Below, piece by piece: positions 35,400-47,400 of a stretch of DNA of 64,000 nucleotides. Position 1 is the first letter of the stretch. Every line of letters starts with the position of its first letter. The stretch is taken from assembly GCF_001625215.2 (NCBI RefSeq), contig NC_030381.2, forward strand, positions 3,621,131 through 3,685,130, in the 5' to 3' direction. The translations under genes and the position numbers were made by a program. The notes under the pieces are model-generated. The model was not told where the DNA came from. It did not search any database and was given only the letters and a program-made list of their open reading frames with translations. This DNA comes from Daucus carota subsp. sativus (lineage: Eukaryota > Streptophyta > Magnoliopsida > Apiales > Apiaceae).

Positions 35400-37387
35400 A
35401 AGTTCAATGGAGACCACATTTTTTCTGGAGACTTGGAGACCACATATGTTCTGCAAGTAAAATATTTCATAAAAACATTGCAAAACGTATAATTTTACAA
35501 ATCATGTTCTCCGAAATCATTATTACATTAAAATCTTGAATATCATATAAGTTTTACATGTAGAACATTACAAAATGTTTTGTTCTATGAAATATGTTTA
35601 ATTTGCAGAACATTTGTTCAACTTGCAGAACATACATTATCTACTTATTAAACATTGATGATCTTCAACAATTTTAATGAATACATGATATTTGTAGAAC
35701 ATATTTTACAAAATAATGTATTTTACAGTGTTTTTATTGCAAAACATACGTGGTCTCCGAGGTCTCCGATAAAATAGCGGTCTCCATAGAACTTTCCTCT
35801 ATATATATATATATATTTGTCTTCATTTATTTCTAAATTATAACTTGTGGGTAATCGAAATAATACTTACATGGGGAGATATGTCTAGTTATAGATAATT
35901 CTTTACTAAATCATAAGTATTTTAAATGGTTATAATAATGATAATGAAAAGTTGAAATCGAACCGTTACTTATGGTGTGTTTCCAGTTTCGACCCAAAAC
36001 CAAATCGAACTATTCTATGTTCACCCCTACTTCTCTATATCACTGTTTTGTTGTGGGTGGGAGATTGGAGGAGTGAACCTTCTTGGGGGTGATTGAAATA
36101 AGTTGTTATCATCAGGGCTGAAGTACATAGAGGAAAGTGAGGACACTTGTCGGGTTTTCATTATTGTATATATTGTTAGCATATTATTGTCTACATGTGG
36201 AATTCAAATGTTGAAGATTAGTTTTAAGTTTTGCCAGAGTACAAGTTCTGCTTGTGCTTAATGTATTGTCTACAAATATTGTGGAGAAATATAAAGTTTT
36301 GCCTAAGATCTTAGTTCTGCATCAGCTTGGGTGCTTCTGAAAAAAAAAAATTGATTTAAAGTTGAGCTTTAAGTTTTGTCTAAGTGGTAGTTGGTATAAA
36401 TGTAGTATACTAGTATGGCTTCTGTCTCTTGGCTACTACTTTATCTAGACACCACTATGTGAAAATTTAAGTTTGGTTTTGTATTGTAAGCTTTGTTAGC
36501 TTGGAAATTCAAATTGAAGATTAGGTTTTACAGTTTTATCCAGGTGTTGTATGGGTTATATGGTGGTACTTGAACGTTGAGTTTAAGTTTTGTGTTATCT
36601 AAGTTGCATTCATATGGGGTCATATGAAGTCCACGTGATCTGTGTTAAGTGACCAATTCTCCTAAAACCTCAAGGTGTTGGGAGGAGGGCTTATCAGGAT
36701 CATATTGTATTCTAACATTCCTCCTCACTCGAAAGCCCCTTTTGGGTCGAGATAATCATTCTTCTTGGTATAACATTTTCTTTTTATTCTCTCAATAAAA
36801 AACCAACAATCTGATTCTCTAAATTTATTTTTGGTAGTAAATTTAGCTATAGATAGGTGATATGAGTGTCCTTGTCAATATTATATGGGTCATTACTTAT
36901 TTAGCCAGAAAAAAAGTGTCATTACAAGTGTTGGTCTTTAGACTAAAGTGGATGGATACTAGGATGATCTCATGCTAATGATTGTATCGGACTAGGTGCT
37001 CGCATCCATTGAATCTTGAACTTTCTACCTCCTGTTACCAAGAAAAGAGGGGCATCCACTAGACTGCAATTTTATTATTATTGGGCTCCAGTAATGTATT
37101 ATCATTTAAAATGTCTTTCCTAGTGGATGCAAGTAATATGCAGATGAATTTAGGATTGTTTTCCTGATATTCTGTTCATTTCGAAGGATATATTTGTGTG
37201 GACCTCGATATATTCCAGTCAGTTGATCTGTTATCTAAGCTTGTGCACTTTTATATTTGTGCAGATTGCAGGGACCAAATTCAAGGACATTGACTTGTCT
37301 GAAGGAGAATTTTCTGAATATGATGAGAAGGGTGAATGCCCAGTTATGATATCCAACCTCCGTGCTACTTTTGATGTGGTGAAGTAG
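31977..37387 (+). CDS. DUF866 / CXXC zinc-binding protein (CZIB, C1orf123-like), 164 aa
   Basis: Small conserved eukaryotic zinc protein of unclear function. Exons: 31977-32078, 32538-32639, 32861-33028, 37265-37387. The frame is continuous and encodes 164 residues, the usual family size. Visible family blocks are ITAELENLTKLQPDGG, CGNCGELTKKE (first CXXC), CKFCGRDGN (second CXXC), FDCRGYEPVEFVFGTGW and TKFKDIDLSEGEFSEYDEKG. It ends in ISNLRATFDVVK. The four Cys of the two CXXC pairs are present and should bind zinc. Intron 2 needs a GC donor (CAGAAG|GCATTC) to join the two CXXC halves in frame. Intron 3 is 4.2 kb and packed with microsatellites and foldback elements. Identity is strong; function is unknown. 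Confidence 0.9.
34138..34216. repeat. (TA)n microsatellite, about 39 units
   Basis: Uninterrupted TA repeat of nearly 80 bp in intron 3 of the CZIB gene, directly abutting a foldback element. Confidence 0.95.
34217..34880. repeat. Foldback element in TA microsatellite, long variant
   Basis: The left end aagttctatggagactggattatttggagac and the right end tttttggtctccattgagcccaac are imperfect inverted repeats related to the GGAGACC family. TA repeats border both sides. The interior repeats the phrase aaatgcaggacaagaat four or more times (about 34614-34785). No open frame. Confidence 0.65.
34901..35327. repeat. Foldback element with long near-perfect inverted termini between TA repeats
   Basis: The left end agttccatgtagtccacatatttactgtagtaccgtagacc is nearly the exact reverse complement of the right end. 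The match extends about 70 bases to the ttctgcaa motif. TA repeats lie on both sides (34881-34899 and 35329 on). It could form a stem of about 70 bp in RNA. Confidence 0.8.
35329..35396. repeat. Compound (TA)n(GA)n microsatellite
   Basis: A TA run passes directly into a GA run of about 40 bp, between two foldback elements. Confidence 0.95.
35397..35800. repeat. Foldback element, 'GGAGACC' family, copy 2
   Basis: Same element as 31093-31500, from gttaagttcaatggagaccac to ggtctccatagaactttcctct, with imperfect inverted ends. A GA repeat is on its left and a TA repeat on its right. Confidence 0.8.
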
Positions 37388-38188
37388 ATAATGTCATTTG
37401 CGTATTTTAGGTCCCGCAGGTATATGATAATTGAAACCATCACTTATCGTTATTGATTGACATGATTCATCTGAAGACTTGATTGGTAATAAGTGAAACT
37501 ATGTGGACATGGATTAGCAACACAGCTCATTCTTCTGTCAAATGTGAATATTTGTTATGGAACGTTTTGGTTATTTTATGTATTTAGTTTGCCATGGGAG
37601 GACCCAGAAGGATGGGACTGATATGGTGATCAGTGTAGATACTTGTTTAGAGTAAATAGAATAAAGTGGACCTATACATTAGGAGCAGTTTATCGAGTCA
37701 TGAACTCATGGAAGGGAGAAGAAAAATACTATTTGTGTCCTCTCTGTTTCTCAGATCATCAAAGCACCTTATTTCCTTTATACTGTTTGTGCAGATGAGG
37801 GATAAAAGTGGATATTAAACAATACGACAAGATGCGGGTGGTGTGTGTTGCCTTGCTCTAGGTTCAAGATTTCCATGAATTCCAATAACCTTGTATATGT
37901 TGTTCATTTCAGAGTGTTGATAAGAACTATTATGCAATCTAATGCTTTCAATTTCAGATGCACACCATTTCCATGCTTTGATTTGTCTGTTATGCCAAAC
38001 TTCAATATGCTACTTTCTGTACTATTCCATTTAATTTCAATCGTATGAGAAGCCATATCATATATCTGAATTTCGTTTACATACTGAATTGTAGAAGAGA
38101 GTTGGTAAATGTGTTGATATGCAGTGTTTCATTTGGTGTGAAAACCAAACTCTACTACTAGAGAATAAAGAGGCTCCGTCTGTTTTCT
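37388..38188. other. CZIB 3' UTR and flank
   Basis: No coding sequence recognised; the first 400 bases or so are likely 3' UTR. Confidence 0.5.
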
Positions 38189-38482
38189 GGCCACCCAAAA
38201 CATTCAGTTCACAAATATGGCCACCTAAATTTAAATTTCATTTTCTTGGTCACCCTAAATAACAAACACGACGAACATACTTAGTTGATAATCAGAAGTA
38301 TATTTTTTATCTGTTCGACCCTATCTGGGACGAACACCCAATACATATATGTGCGACACTGATAAAAATATACGTTTGATTATCAGATAAGTGTATTCGT
38401 CCTGTTTGATATTTAAGATGGTAAAAAAAAAAAAATGAAACCCAGATTTAGATGGTCATGAAATGAACGTTTTGGGTGGTCA
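38189..38482. repeat. MITE with GGCCACCCAAAAC terminal inverted repeats
   Basis: The left end tggccacccaaaacattcagttca and the right end tgaaatgaacgttttgggtggtca are inverted repeats of about 24 bp with few mismatches. The element is about 294 bp with no frame. A second inverted motif (aacatac...tattttt...cgtttgattatcaga) lies inside. Superfamily unassigned. Confidence 0.7.
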
Positions 38483-38838
38483 AAAAACTACTCACTTCTT
38501 TTGTTGTGCAAGTTCAAACTCCTTTTTGAGTGAAGCAAGAACCAGTCCTGGACTGAACTTGTAAAGCTTGGCAAGCTAAATATAGATCTGTCTGCTGCTG
38601 CTCTGTTGCAGTTTGGACCGTGAAATTTGACCATGGTACATTTCTCTAAACTCACACACAAGTACCGGGCACACTTCTCTATGGACCAACTGTCACCATC
38701 TCTAGTTTCACTTGACATGTGTTTTGTACTTTGTTTGCATCCGCATACATTTAATATTTTGAAGATTTTTCGGTCCAGTTCAGACAAAATTTTCGATTTC
38801 AGAATTTTCGCGTATTTTTAGAACCCCGCACTGTATAG

Positions 38839-38870
<32 letters not shown>

Positions 38871-40038
38871 GGCATACACCGGGTGAAAGCCCTATCCGAC
38901 AAATTTTAAAGCAAGGGTGATCAAATTAACCACGGCCCAAAAACTTGTCCTATATGACCAACTGAACACGCATGTAAGAGATGCGAGTAGTTGACTGTGC
39001 ATACATCATAGCAGTTTTAATGCGAGAACACCACATCCGCATATTCAACATGCGTATACATCTTTCCCGCACATAAATCTATCCCAGTATATGCATATGA
39101 TGAATGCGAATTCAACTTATACGCATGCGGCAAATGCGAGTACTATACTGGCCTTCATCGTAACATGGTTACGGCAGAGATATGGATTACTCTTAATAGT
39201 CGAGGGGCTCCTTCAAAATGTTCTTGAAGTAGTGACTACAAGATCTAACAGACTCTCAGTTTTGTTCAGGCTGAACAAGTGCCTCTGTTAACATTAGCAT
39301 AGGATGGAAATGTTTGTGTGTATTAGTCTAGACTTTGATGTACACATATGTAGCATGCGAGCTTCTTCCGATATTTTAGACACATTGACACGAGATCTGA
39401 TATTTCAGGCATTTGAATTCGAAAAATGTATTATTTAAGGCATTTTTTCGCATACACCCTCTATGTTCAATTTTTTAATAAAACTGTGCTTTGATATTAT
39501 GTACATATTTCAAAAAGTGTATAAATCAAATATTATAATTATTATAAAAAAATAAAAATGGACAAAAGGAAACGTTTTGGTTATAGAAATCAGGAAAAAG
39601 AAGTTACCGAATGACCATTTCGATTGCCCCCATGATTTATCAGATTTTCTTTTAATAAATAGAAATTTTATAGTTGAACCAGAATATAATCAGTAAATTG
39701 ATGAAATATTTATTTTAAATTAATTGGGAATTTGCAGAACACCGAACAAAGCAAGTGACAAGCGCGAAAAAAAATAGAATAATTTTGAATATCTAGCATT
39801 TTCTCTTAAAATATTCATTTTCCTTAAAAATATTGTATGAATTGTGACAAGTGGGGCCGAGGACAGACGGATCCAAACTAACTCACATGGGCAGTTGTAA
39901 CTAAAAGGCTGTCCTGTCAGCCCAGGCTGTAAATATCATATCATTCGGACACAAAGCAAAACCCTACCCGCTGCCCGAACCAACATCCCCCTGACCTAGC
40001 TGCCCGTTCCTATATTCTACCTTAATCTCTTGCAACCT
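38483..40038. other. Intergenic, with a TA microsatellite near 38840
   Basis: A (TA)n run lies at about 38843-38864. The stretch 38940-39130 repeats short motifs such as gcgagta, atgcgag and catatgcg. No gene recognised. The last few hundred bases form the promoter of the AG peptide gene. Confidence 0.45.
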
Positions 40039-40046
40039 TATAAATA
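40039..40046 (+). promoter_or_regulatory. TATA box of the AG peptide gene
   Basis: TATAAATA lies 93 bases upstream of the start codon and is followed by a CT-rich leader typical of plant transcripts. Confidence 0.6.
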
Positions 40047-40131
40047 CAGACATAACCCCATCTGTTTCCTTCCACTTCACTCTTCTTACATCTCTCTGTC
40101 TCCCTCTCTCTCATCTCTCTCTCCCAACACA

Positions 40132-40323
40132 ATGGCAGCTCCTTCAGCTTCTCTTGTCACTCTCTCCGTCATCGCCGTCGTGATCGCTCTCGTCGGATCC
40201 GCATTCGCCGCCGACGCTCCGGCGCCGAGCCCGACGTCCTCCGCCGTGTCCGTCTCTCCGTCACTCGCCGCCGTTGGATGCGCCGTCGCTGCTGTTCTCT
40301 TCGGATCTGCTCTGAAAATGTGA
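40132..40323 (+). CDS. Arabinogalactan peptide, GPI-anchored, 63 aa
   Basis: Intronless gene for a short cell-surface proteoglycan backbone. Residues 1-26 are a signal peptide ending SAFA. The mature peptide is only about a dozen residues and contains DAPAPSPTS, the alternating Ala-Pro/Ser-Pro glycomodule whose prolines are hydroxylated and arabinogalactosylated. The rest is a small Ser/Ala spacer and a hydrophobic tail (about 44-60) that serves as the GPI-anchor signal. It ends in LKM. The organisation matches the AGP12/13/14-type AG peptides. The frame is open upstream to 40030, but the ATG at 40132 sits right after the leader and in front of the signal peptide. The coding part is strikingly GC-richer than its surroundings because of Pro/Ala/Ser codons using C and G. 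Confidence 0.9.
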   Translation: MAAPSASLVTLSVIAVVIALVGSAFAADAPAPSPTSSAVSVSPSLAAVGCAVAAVLFGSALKM

Positions 40324-41654
40324 AGTCAAACGACGTCGTGTTGCATGTGAGACAGTATATATAGTATGTTAAATATGATGGTGATATATTAGTACTAGTA
40401 GTGGTAGAGTGAGTTTGTGAGAGAGCTTATGGTTTTGATTGCAGATCTAGATGTGATTAGACATTTATTTTCACTCGTCTTATGTAGTTTTTTTTTTAAA
40501 AATATTATTATGAAGTACTTGGTTGATTATTAGCTTTGTGGATTTATTTATTGATTTTGATTAATGGCATTGGTTTGTTTTCATGTTTTTCGTTCTGGTT
40601 GATCTATAATTTTTGTTATATGTTTCTGGATCTAGAGGTTGGTTAAGAAAACGTATAACGATTAAGGACTTATAAATTTCTTTTAATTTATGATAAACGC
40701 CAGATGATTGAAAAAATAATGAAAATAATGATCGATACAATTGAAGCAAACATGGTTTGAGTGTAAAAATCGTAAATGGTTACCGATCGATTATTCTGGA
40801 TTTATAAAAAAATAATCGGAATTTTTTTTTAATAAAATAGGAGATTTTGTCAATTTAGAATATAATAGATAAATAGAGATTAAACATTTAACTTATAAAT
40901 AGTAATAGGAAAATCACGACATCCCCGTTACCTGCAGCCTGTAATGTATGATAGATTAGCTACAGCCTGTAACGTATGATAGAAAACACAATGACCATTT
41001 CTATATAATTTTTTGCAATATGTTAGTACTCCTCTTTCTGGTGAAAATTCATGTTTCATATATATGATTAAAATTTTATGTTATTTATATAAAGTTTTAA
41101 TAATCTAACATATAATTTATCATGATTCAATGAAAATTCTTTTGGGACAAAAATAAGGGAACAAAAGTTAAGAGTAAGAATGTCGACTCTAATATTACTC
41201 ATGTATTTTTTTTCTGTTCTGGTAATTTATAAGCCACTTCCTTGTTGACAATTTAAAGTGCAAACACACATAATCTCATCAAAGATTTTATGCAATGTTA
41301 TCAAGTAACACTGTAACAGTGTAATATAAATTTTTTAAAATTTTCAGATCGGGTAAAATTGAATATTCTAATTTAAAAGTTTCATATCGGTTAAAATTGA
41401 GAAATTCTGCAGACTACTCGGATCATGATTCATGTACACAATAACACAAACATGCTATACGAGCATCATTGTTCCTTCTGAGCCATGTTTAAACAGCGTC
41501 GTCCTCCGGCTCAAGTCTGATAATATAATTCACTTCAATTGTGTTATAATTTTTGAGCTCAAATTTCGATTTAAAAATTATAAAGTCGGCTAAATCAATT
41601 AAAATTTTAATCGAAAAAAGTTCATATATAATAATTTCGCTTTTAGTCAATCAA
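40324..41654. other. AG peptide 3' UTR and AT-rich intergenic DNA
   Basis: No coding sequence. The 3' UTR probably covers the first 200 bases. A short direct repeat (cagcctgtaa(c/t)gtatgata) lies near 40935-40985. Confidence 0.45.
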
Positions 41655-43643
41655 TCAATATACTTATATAAAGAAGAAGCGAGGGGCGTGTATGTGGCGC
41701 CACTCACATCGCTCCGTTCTATTTTTCTAATTTTCTGGATTTTTTGGATAATATACTTATATAAAGAAGAAGCGAGGGGCGTGTATGTGGCGCCACTCAC
41801 ATCGCTCCGTTCTATTTTTCTAATTTTCTGGATTTTTTGGATGAAAAATATCAAAAATTAAAACTACCTTTTTTTAGTTTCGGGTATATTAGAAGCAAGT
41901 TTCAGAATCTGATTTTGTTTCAGAATCTGATTTTGTTTCAGATTATTTATGGAATATAGTAGCTTGAAATTAGAACTACCTTTTTTAATTTCGTTTATAT
42001 TAGAAGCAAGTTTCAAAATCTGATTTTGTTTCAGATTATTTATGGAATATAGTAGCTTGAAAGTTTTAATCTGATTTTATTTTAGATTATTTTATTATGG
42101 GCAAGAGTAGCACACAAGTCTTCCTGCACCTATAAATACCCTTATAAATTGTAGGGTTTTGGATCATCTAAACACAACCTCCTCTCTTTCAACTGATATC
42201 ACATCGCTCTGTTCTATTTTTCTAATTTTCTGGAATTTTTGGATGAAAAATATCAAAAATTAGAACTATCTTTTTTAGTTTCGGATATATTAGAAGCAAG
42301 TTTCAGAATCTGATTTTGTTTCTGATCATTTATGGAATATAGTAGCTTGAAAGTTTTAATCTGATTTTGTTTCTATATAAAGGAGAAGCGAGGGGCGTGT
42401 AGGTGGCGTCTCTCACATCAAAAATATCAAAAATTAGAACTACTTTTTTTAGTTTTGGATATATTAAAAGCAAGTTTCAGAATCTGATTTTGTTTTCAGA
42501 TTATTTATGGAATATAGCAGCTTGAAAGTTTTAATCTGATTTTGTTTCATATTATTTAATTATGGGAAAGAGTAGCACACAAGTCTATCTGCACCTATAA
42601 ATACCCCTATAGGTGGATATATTAAAAGCAAGTTTCAGAATCTGATTTTGTTTTCAGATTATTTATGGAATAAGCAACTTAAAAGTTTTAATCTGATTTT
42701 GTTTCATATTATTTAATTTAGGAAAGAGTAGCACACAAGTCTATCTGCACCTATAAATACCCATATAGGTGGTAGGGTTTTGGATTATCTAAACACAACA
42801 TACTCTCTCTCAATACCACAATCCTACCACTCTCTGGTGATAGTTCTCTTGCTCAATTTCTAACTCGATGGTGCCGTTCTTCTGCAACGATAAGTGAAGG
42901 CTGTTTATGCGATATTAAAAAAAAATAAAAGTTGTTACAAGCAAAGGTAGTTATAGACTGCTATGTGGGAGTCGACAAATCCAAACACGAGAAAAAAATA
43001 TAGTCTTGACATGATATTAATGGATGATATCAATAAATTAACTATTAGTGATGTATGTTTGTTGGTTATTCTTTTATAATATTTGTTTTGTTCATCGAAC
43101 ATATTTGTTGTTAATTTTTATATGATTTATTTTGTACACGGGAAAATATTATTCATGCATTATCTGTTTGCTCCGCTCAAACAACTTTTAAGTGAATATT
43201 GTCCATAAAATATTAAAAAATAAAGGTTGTTACAAGCAAACGTAGTTATAGACCGTTATCTCACGGATTTAAGTTAGATGTTTTTGTGCACAATCAATCC
43301 AAAAAAATTGGAGGAAGGTGACAATGCAAGAACATGAATACTTTAAAAAAACACAAATAAAATTAAGATTCGTCGTGCTTTAAATTGTTTATTACATGTA
43401 GAAATTTATTTTCATTTTTTCAACATGAATTATAGTCTAATTTTACAATTTTATATATTAGTATTAGTATTATATCAAGATTTTTATAATATAAAATTTA
43501 TTTTATTTGACAAATATTAATTTTTAATCATTAATATACTTTTTATAAACAACCAAAAAATTATTACATTTTACAAATATTAATATTAAAATCATTAATA
43601 TAATTTTTAAATAGGCCGCCGCGACGCGCGGTTTCTCAACTAG
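41655..43643 (+). mobile_element. Non-autonomous Helitron
   Basis: It begins TC after an A (41654) with a plant Helitron-type 5' end, tatataaagaagaagcgagggg...gtggcgccactcacatcg. It ends CTAG (43640-43643) followed by T. The 3' end has the diagnostic GC-rich hairpin (ccgccgcgacgcgcgg, about 43617-43632) just before tttctcaactag. The A/T flanks fit insertion at AT. There is no Rep/helicase frame. The 5' terminus is present twice, as a 93-bp tandem duplication (41657-41749, 41750-41842). Further partial repeats of the interior include the block tttcagaatctgattttgttt and the motif gcacctataaataccc. Confidence 0.8.
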
Positions 43644-43714
43644 TTTAATATACAAATCAAATATTATGAAAAATATAAAAATATATTAAGAGCTCTATAC
43701 GCCGAATAGATAAA

Positions 43715-43893
43715 AACTCAAACTCGATCCAATGAACCATCAAATGGCCAAAACTTAAACTCGATTCAGTGAATCATCAAATGATCAAAACTTAAACTCG
43801 ATTCAATGAATCATCAAATAACCAGAGCTAGAGTTTGAACTCAGACTTGATTCAATGAAACATCAAATAACAACAGCTACAATTTGAGTTCGG
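43715..43893. repeat. Degenerate tandem repeat of about 40-50 bp, four units
   Basis: Four imperfect copies of a unit like aaactcgattcaatgaatca followed by tcaaat(g/a)aycaaaactta. No coding meaning. Confidence 0.7.
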
Positions 43894-44473
43894 ATATGCT
43901 ACCGGCGCAGCTTAAATAAATCCAGTCCACTTAAATAAATCCTCAACTGTTTGATTTGTTTACACTCACGTGTTGGCTGTTGCCCAAAAATTAATCGAAT
44001 ACTATCTTTTTCTCATATATTTAAATAATTTTATTCAACTTTCGTTATCGAGTCATTTTAATTTCAGAACACCGACTAGAACTGGGAATCAAGATTTCAA
44101 AGCAATTTGGAATAAAAGGCCACATTGATACTGCATAGACTATAGTCTATACTGCTCCCTCAGTGTAAAAAGACTTCATATTCACGAGACGAACACATTT
44201 ACAGATGTCTACCAAGGAAAATTCTACTAATAACATCATTTTTATTCACGAAAAGAAAATTGTAAAAACCACAACTACGAAGTCTTCCAGATTTACTATG
44301 AAGCGAAGACATAAAACCTAACATATTATTCTACGCATACTTGCATCTCTCACTTTCTGGAACTGTCAAGGGGATGAGAATTGAGAACTCTGTCATCTGA
44401 GGATTCGAGATCCGTCTTCACAGCTCACATTGTTGCTACCTATACACAGACTCGTTACAGGAGTAAATGTTGT
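43894..44473. other. Intergenic and 3' UTR of the DUF1639 gene
   Basis: No frame of interest. The part from about 44150 to 44473 is likely the 3' UTR of the minus-strand gene. Confidence 0.5.
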
Positions 44474-47400
44474 TCACTCCGACTCCGAATCCACCATGTT
44501 TGTCATGGCTTTCAGCCCTCTCGGTCTCTGCTAAAAACGCGCGTTATAGGTTAACAATGTATTCTTCTAATTAGAGTTACAAGTATCGTTCGATTCAAAT
44601 TTGTATCAAGCATTTATAGCAAAGTGTTAACTGTAATTGAGTGATAATGTTCATCCAATTATTACCTTCTTATTCACCTTCCTCTCCCTGACCTCGTAAC
44701 GTTCCAGTGTCAGATCGCATAACCATGTCCCAGGACTCACCAGCTGTTAAATTTTACAGAAATTAAAACCCGAACAATTTTGCATAAATAAAAAGTACCT
44801 CTATACTCTACTATAGTTTAGTCAATATATATTCTCTCCTGATCATCAATATGTTCAACTAGTTATAAATGTTGCTTAAAAACAATAGCACAACAATTAG
44901 TCGAAAAAAGCTGATGGAAAGGGCAACTAACATTGAGGGTACGCTGAATGAACTTGGCGCGCTTCTTGGGTCTATGAGGCAATTTTGAGCCTTTGATCGC
45001 CAAGAAATCCTCCTCCTTCTCCTTGTTTGTCAACCCTAACACGAACTTAGGAGGCCAGATCACCGCGGCAGCAGGCTCACTGCCAGACGACGATCCACCC
45101 TTCTCCGACGACCCGCCACCTCCCACCGCAGCCTCATTGATATTATTGCAAGTGTTATTATTCCTATTGCTGTTAGCAGTGGCCCTGGAAGGACTATTAC
45201 CTACTACCACTTTCTTATCCTGCCCAACTCCATTACTCTGTGCTCCCTTCATGCTACCTGTACTCTCAGAGTTCCTGCATATACATCAAAAATTCGATCA
45301 ACAAACAAATCATCATGCATAAATTGGCACAGAAAATAAACAAATTACGAAAAAATTTCATCAAAAATATTATTTTTTTCAAAAAAATAACGAGGGTGCA
45401 ATATTACAAGAATAACCTTGGTAATTATTAAAAAAAGGTATTTTATTTGTTGGGTAATTCTCAACTTTTGGTTTTTGTGGATTGGAAAGTGGATGAGATT
45501 GGGTTGGGTTTAAGAGGAGAAGAAAGAGAGGGGAATATTATATTATTTATTATTGTATCATTTGGATGATCCAGCTGTTGGGAAGTAGGACAGGTGGAGA
45601 GATCTGGGCCGTTGATGAGAAGATGAAAACAAGAAACTAAAAAGGGTTCACAGATTCATGTGAAAGCTGTGTACATGTAATTGCGTGTCCATGTGGTTGT
45701 GGATAGAGTGAGAATGTAACGGATGTCTTAGCTTAGTGGACGCGTGGCATGGACCCAGAAAATAAAACAAAAACTCTCATATTATAAAAATATATTTTAT
45801 TATGTAATGACCTTTTTGTCCCCGGCTAAATATAAAACCTATCCCCAAAGGCCAACGCATAGGATATTAGAGGATGTGTGACCCTTCTAGAATTAAATAT
45901 TCCTATACCGCAAATGCCATCACATAGCATCACCAAATTACGGTTTATACATTCATTATTTCTATCATGTACAAATTATAAGTATTTTTTAACCTAGGGA
46001 TGAAATGATATTTAAGCTATAAAAGAAAATTGTACACAGATATTCTAAACATTTTTGATTTATTTAAAAGTTTTGACTAATTTTAAAAAGTATTTATTAA
46101 TTCATCGATTTTAATGATTCGATCAAAAATTTCACCGACAAATCCTGAATCGCCCAATCAACTGATTAAAGTGTTTGGGAAATAAGCGGAAGCCCCGAAA
46201 CAAAAGCTAGCATTCCTAGTTTTTTATAGGTGCTTCTTGACTTTTTACACAAACGGTGGTGTTTCTAACTTATAAGCCAGAAGCCCCGCTTTTAAGCCGG
46301 AAACAAACATCCCCTTAATTTTTTTAATTATAAAATATATATTAAGTTTAGGTGAGTGTAATTCGGAGAGATGGGGTGACACAAGACTTGTTTATGATGC
46401 TAAGCATGAACATCCCAACAGACCCAACTTGTGGAAGGAAGCTGAAAAGCTATAATTGGGAGAGGACCAGTAATAACAACAGCCACCACCAAAGACTGCC
46501 CTACCACAGCACTAGAAATCAGTAGACACTTGCTTCCCAGATCCAAATTTCAAACATTAAAATATTCATACATGTAATCCTTTCATTTCTCTCCTTTCTA
46601 ATTGCTATGATTCCTTTCTCATCACTTGACAATTAACATGTACTTTAAAATTTCTATAAAATATACTCCCTCCGTCCCACCCATTTCTTATCGAATGGTT
46701 TGGGCACGGAGGTTAAGAAATATCTATAAAGTAATGGAAAAGAGGAAGAAAAGTGGGTAAAGTGGTGGGACCCGTTGATTTTTAATGTATAAAAAGAAGA
46801 TAGTGGAGTAAAAGTAGTGTGAAAAGGAAAGAAAAGTGGAGCAGTGGTGGGACCCATCGACTATTTTTGGTAAGTTTTGAAATGTAAAGAATTGGGTGAG
46901 ACACCCCAAAAAGGAAAGTGTAAAGAAATGAGTGGGACGGAGGGAGTAATTTTTAAATTGAAAATAAATTTTCCTTCTTATATATAAATTAGTATTATAT
47001 TTTATTTAAAAAATATCAAATAATTTAACAAAATTATATTTTATAAAAAAATTAAAATACATGTCAAACATTTTTCCCAATATTGAAAATCAGGAGGGCG
47101 AGGGAGCATGTAACAATATACTTCAGAACCACAAATCAAATCAAACTACTCAATAAGTACTTATTTATCCCAAATAAGTGAAATAACCAAATGGGAAGTC
47201 AAAAGAAATATAGGCTTTCCTTAATCCTCCCTGACCGCAACATCTAATTTCAAAAACATTTGAAATTTAAAGTCCCACACTCATAACTTAAATCATATAA
47301 TAACATTTCAAGTCCCCTATTATTGTGGACTTATTTACACATACACATATCATCATCAAACCAAGAGCCTAAAATAGTGACCAACCTAACCTAACAATTA

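Noticed and set aside
41553..41861. 102-codon frame with an internal repeat
   Set aside because: It is produced by the tandem duplication of the Helitron 5' end; no protein family resemblance.
46654..46909. Open frames rich in Phe, Ser and Pro
   Set aside because: They lie inside a Stowaway MITE, and the same frame recurs in the MITE at 54967-55161.
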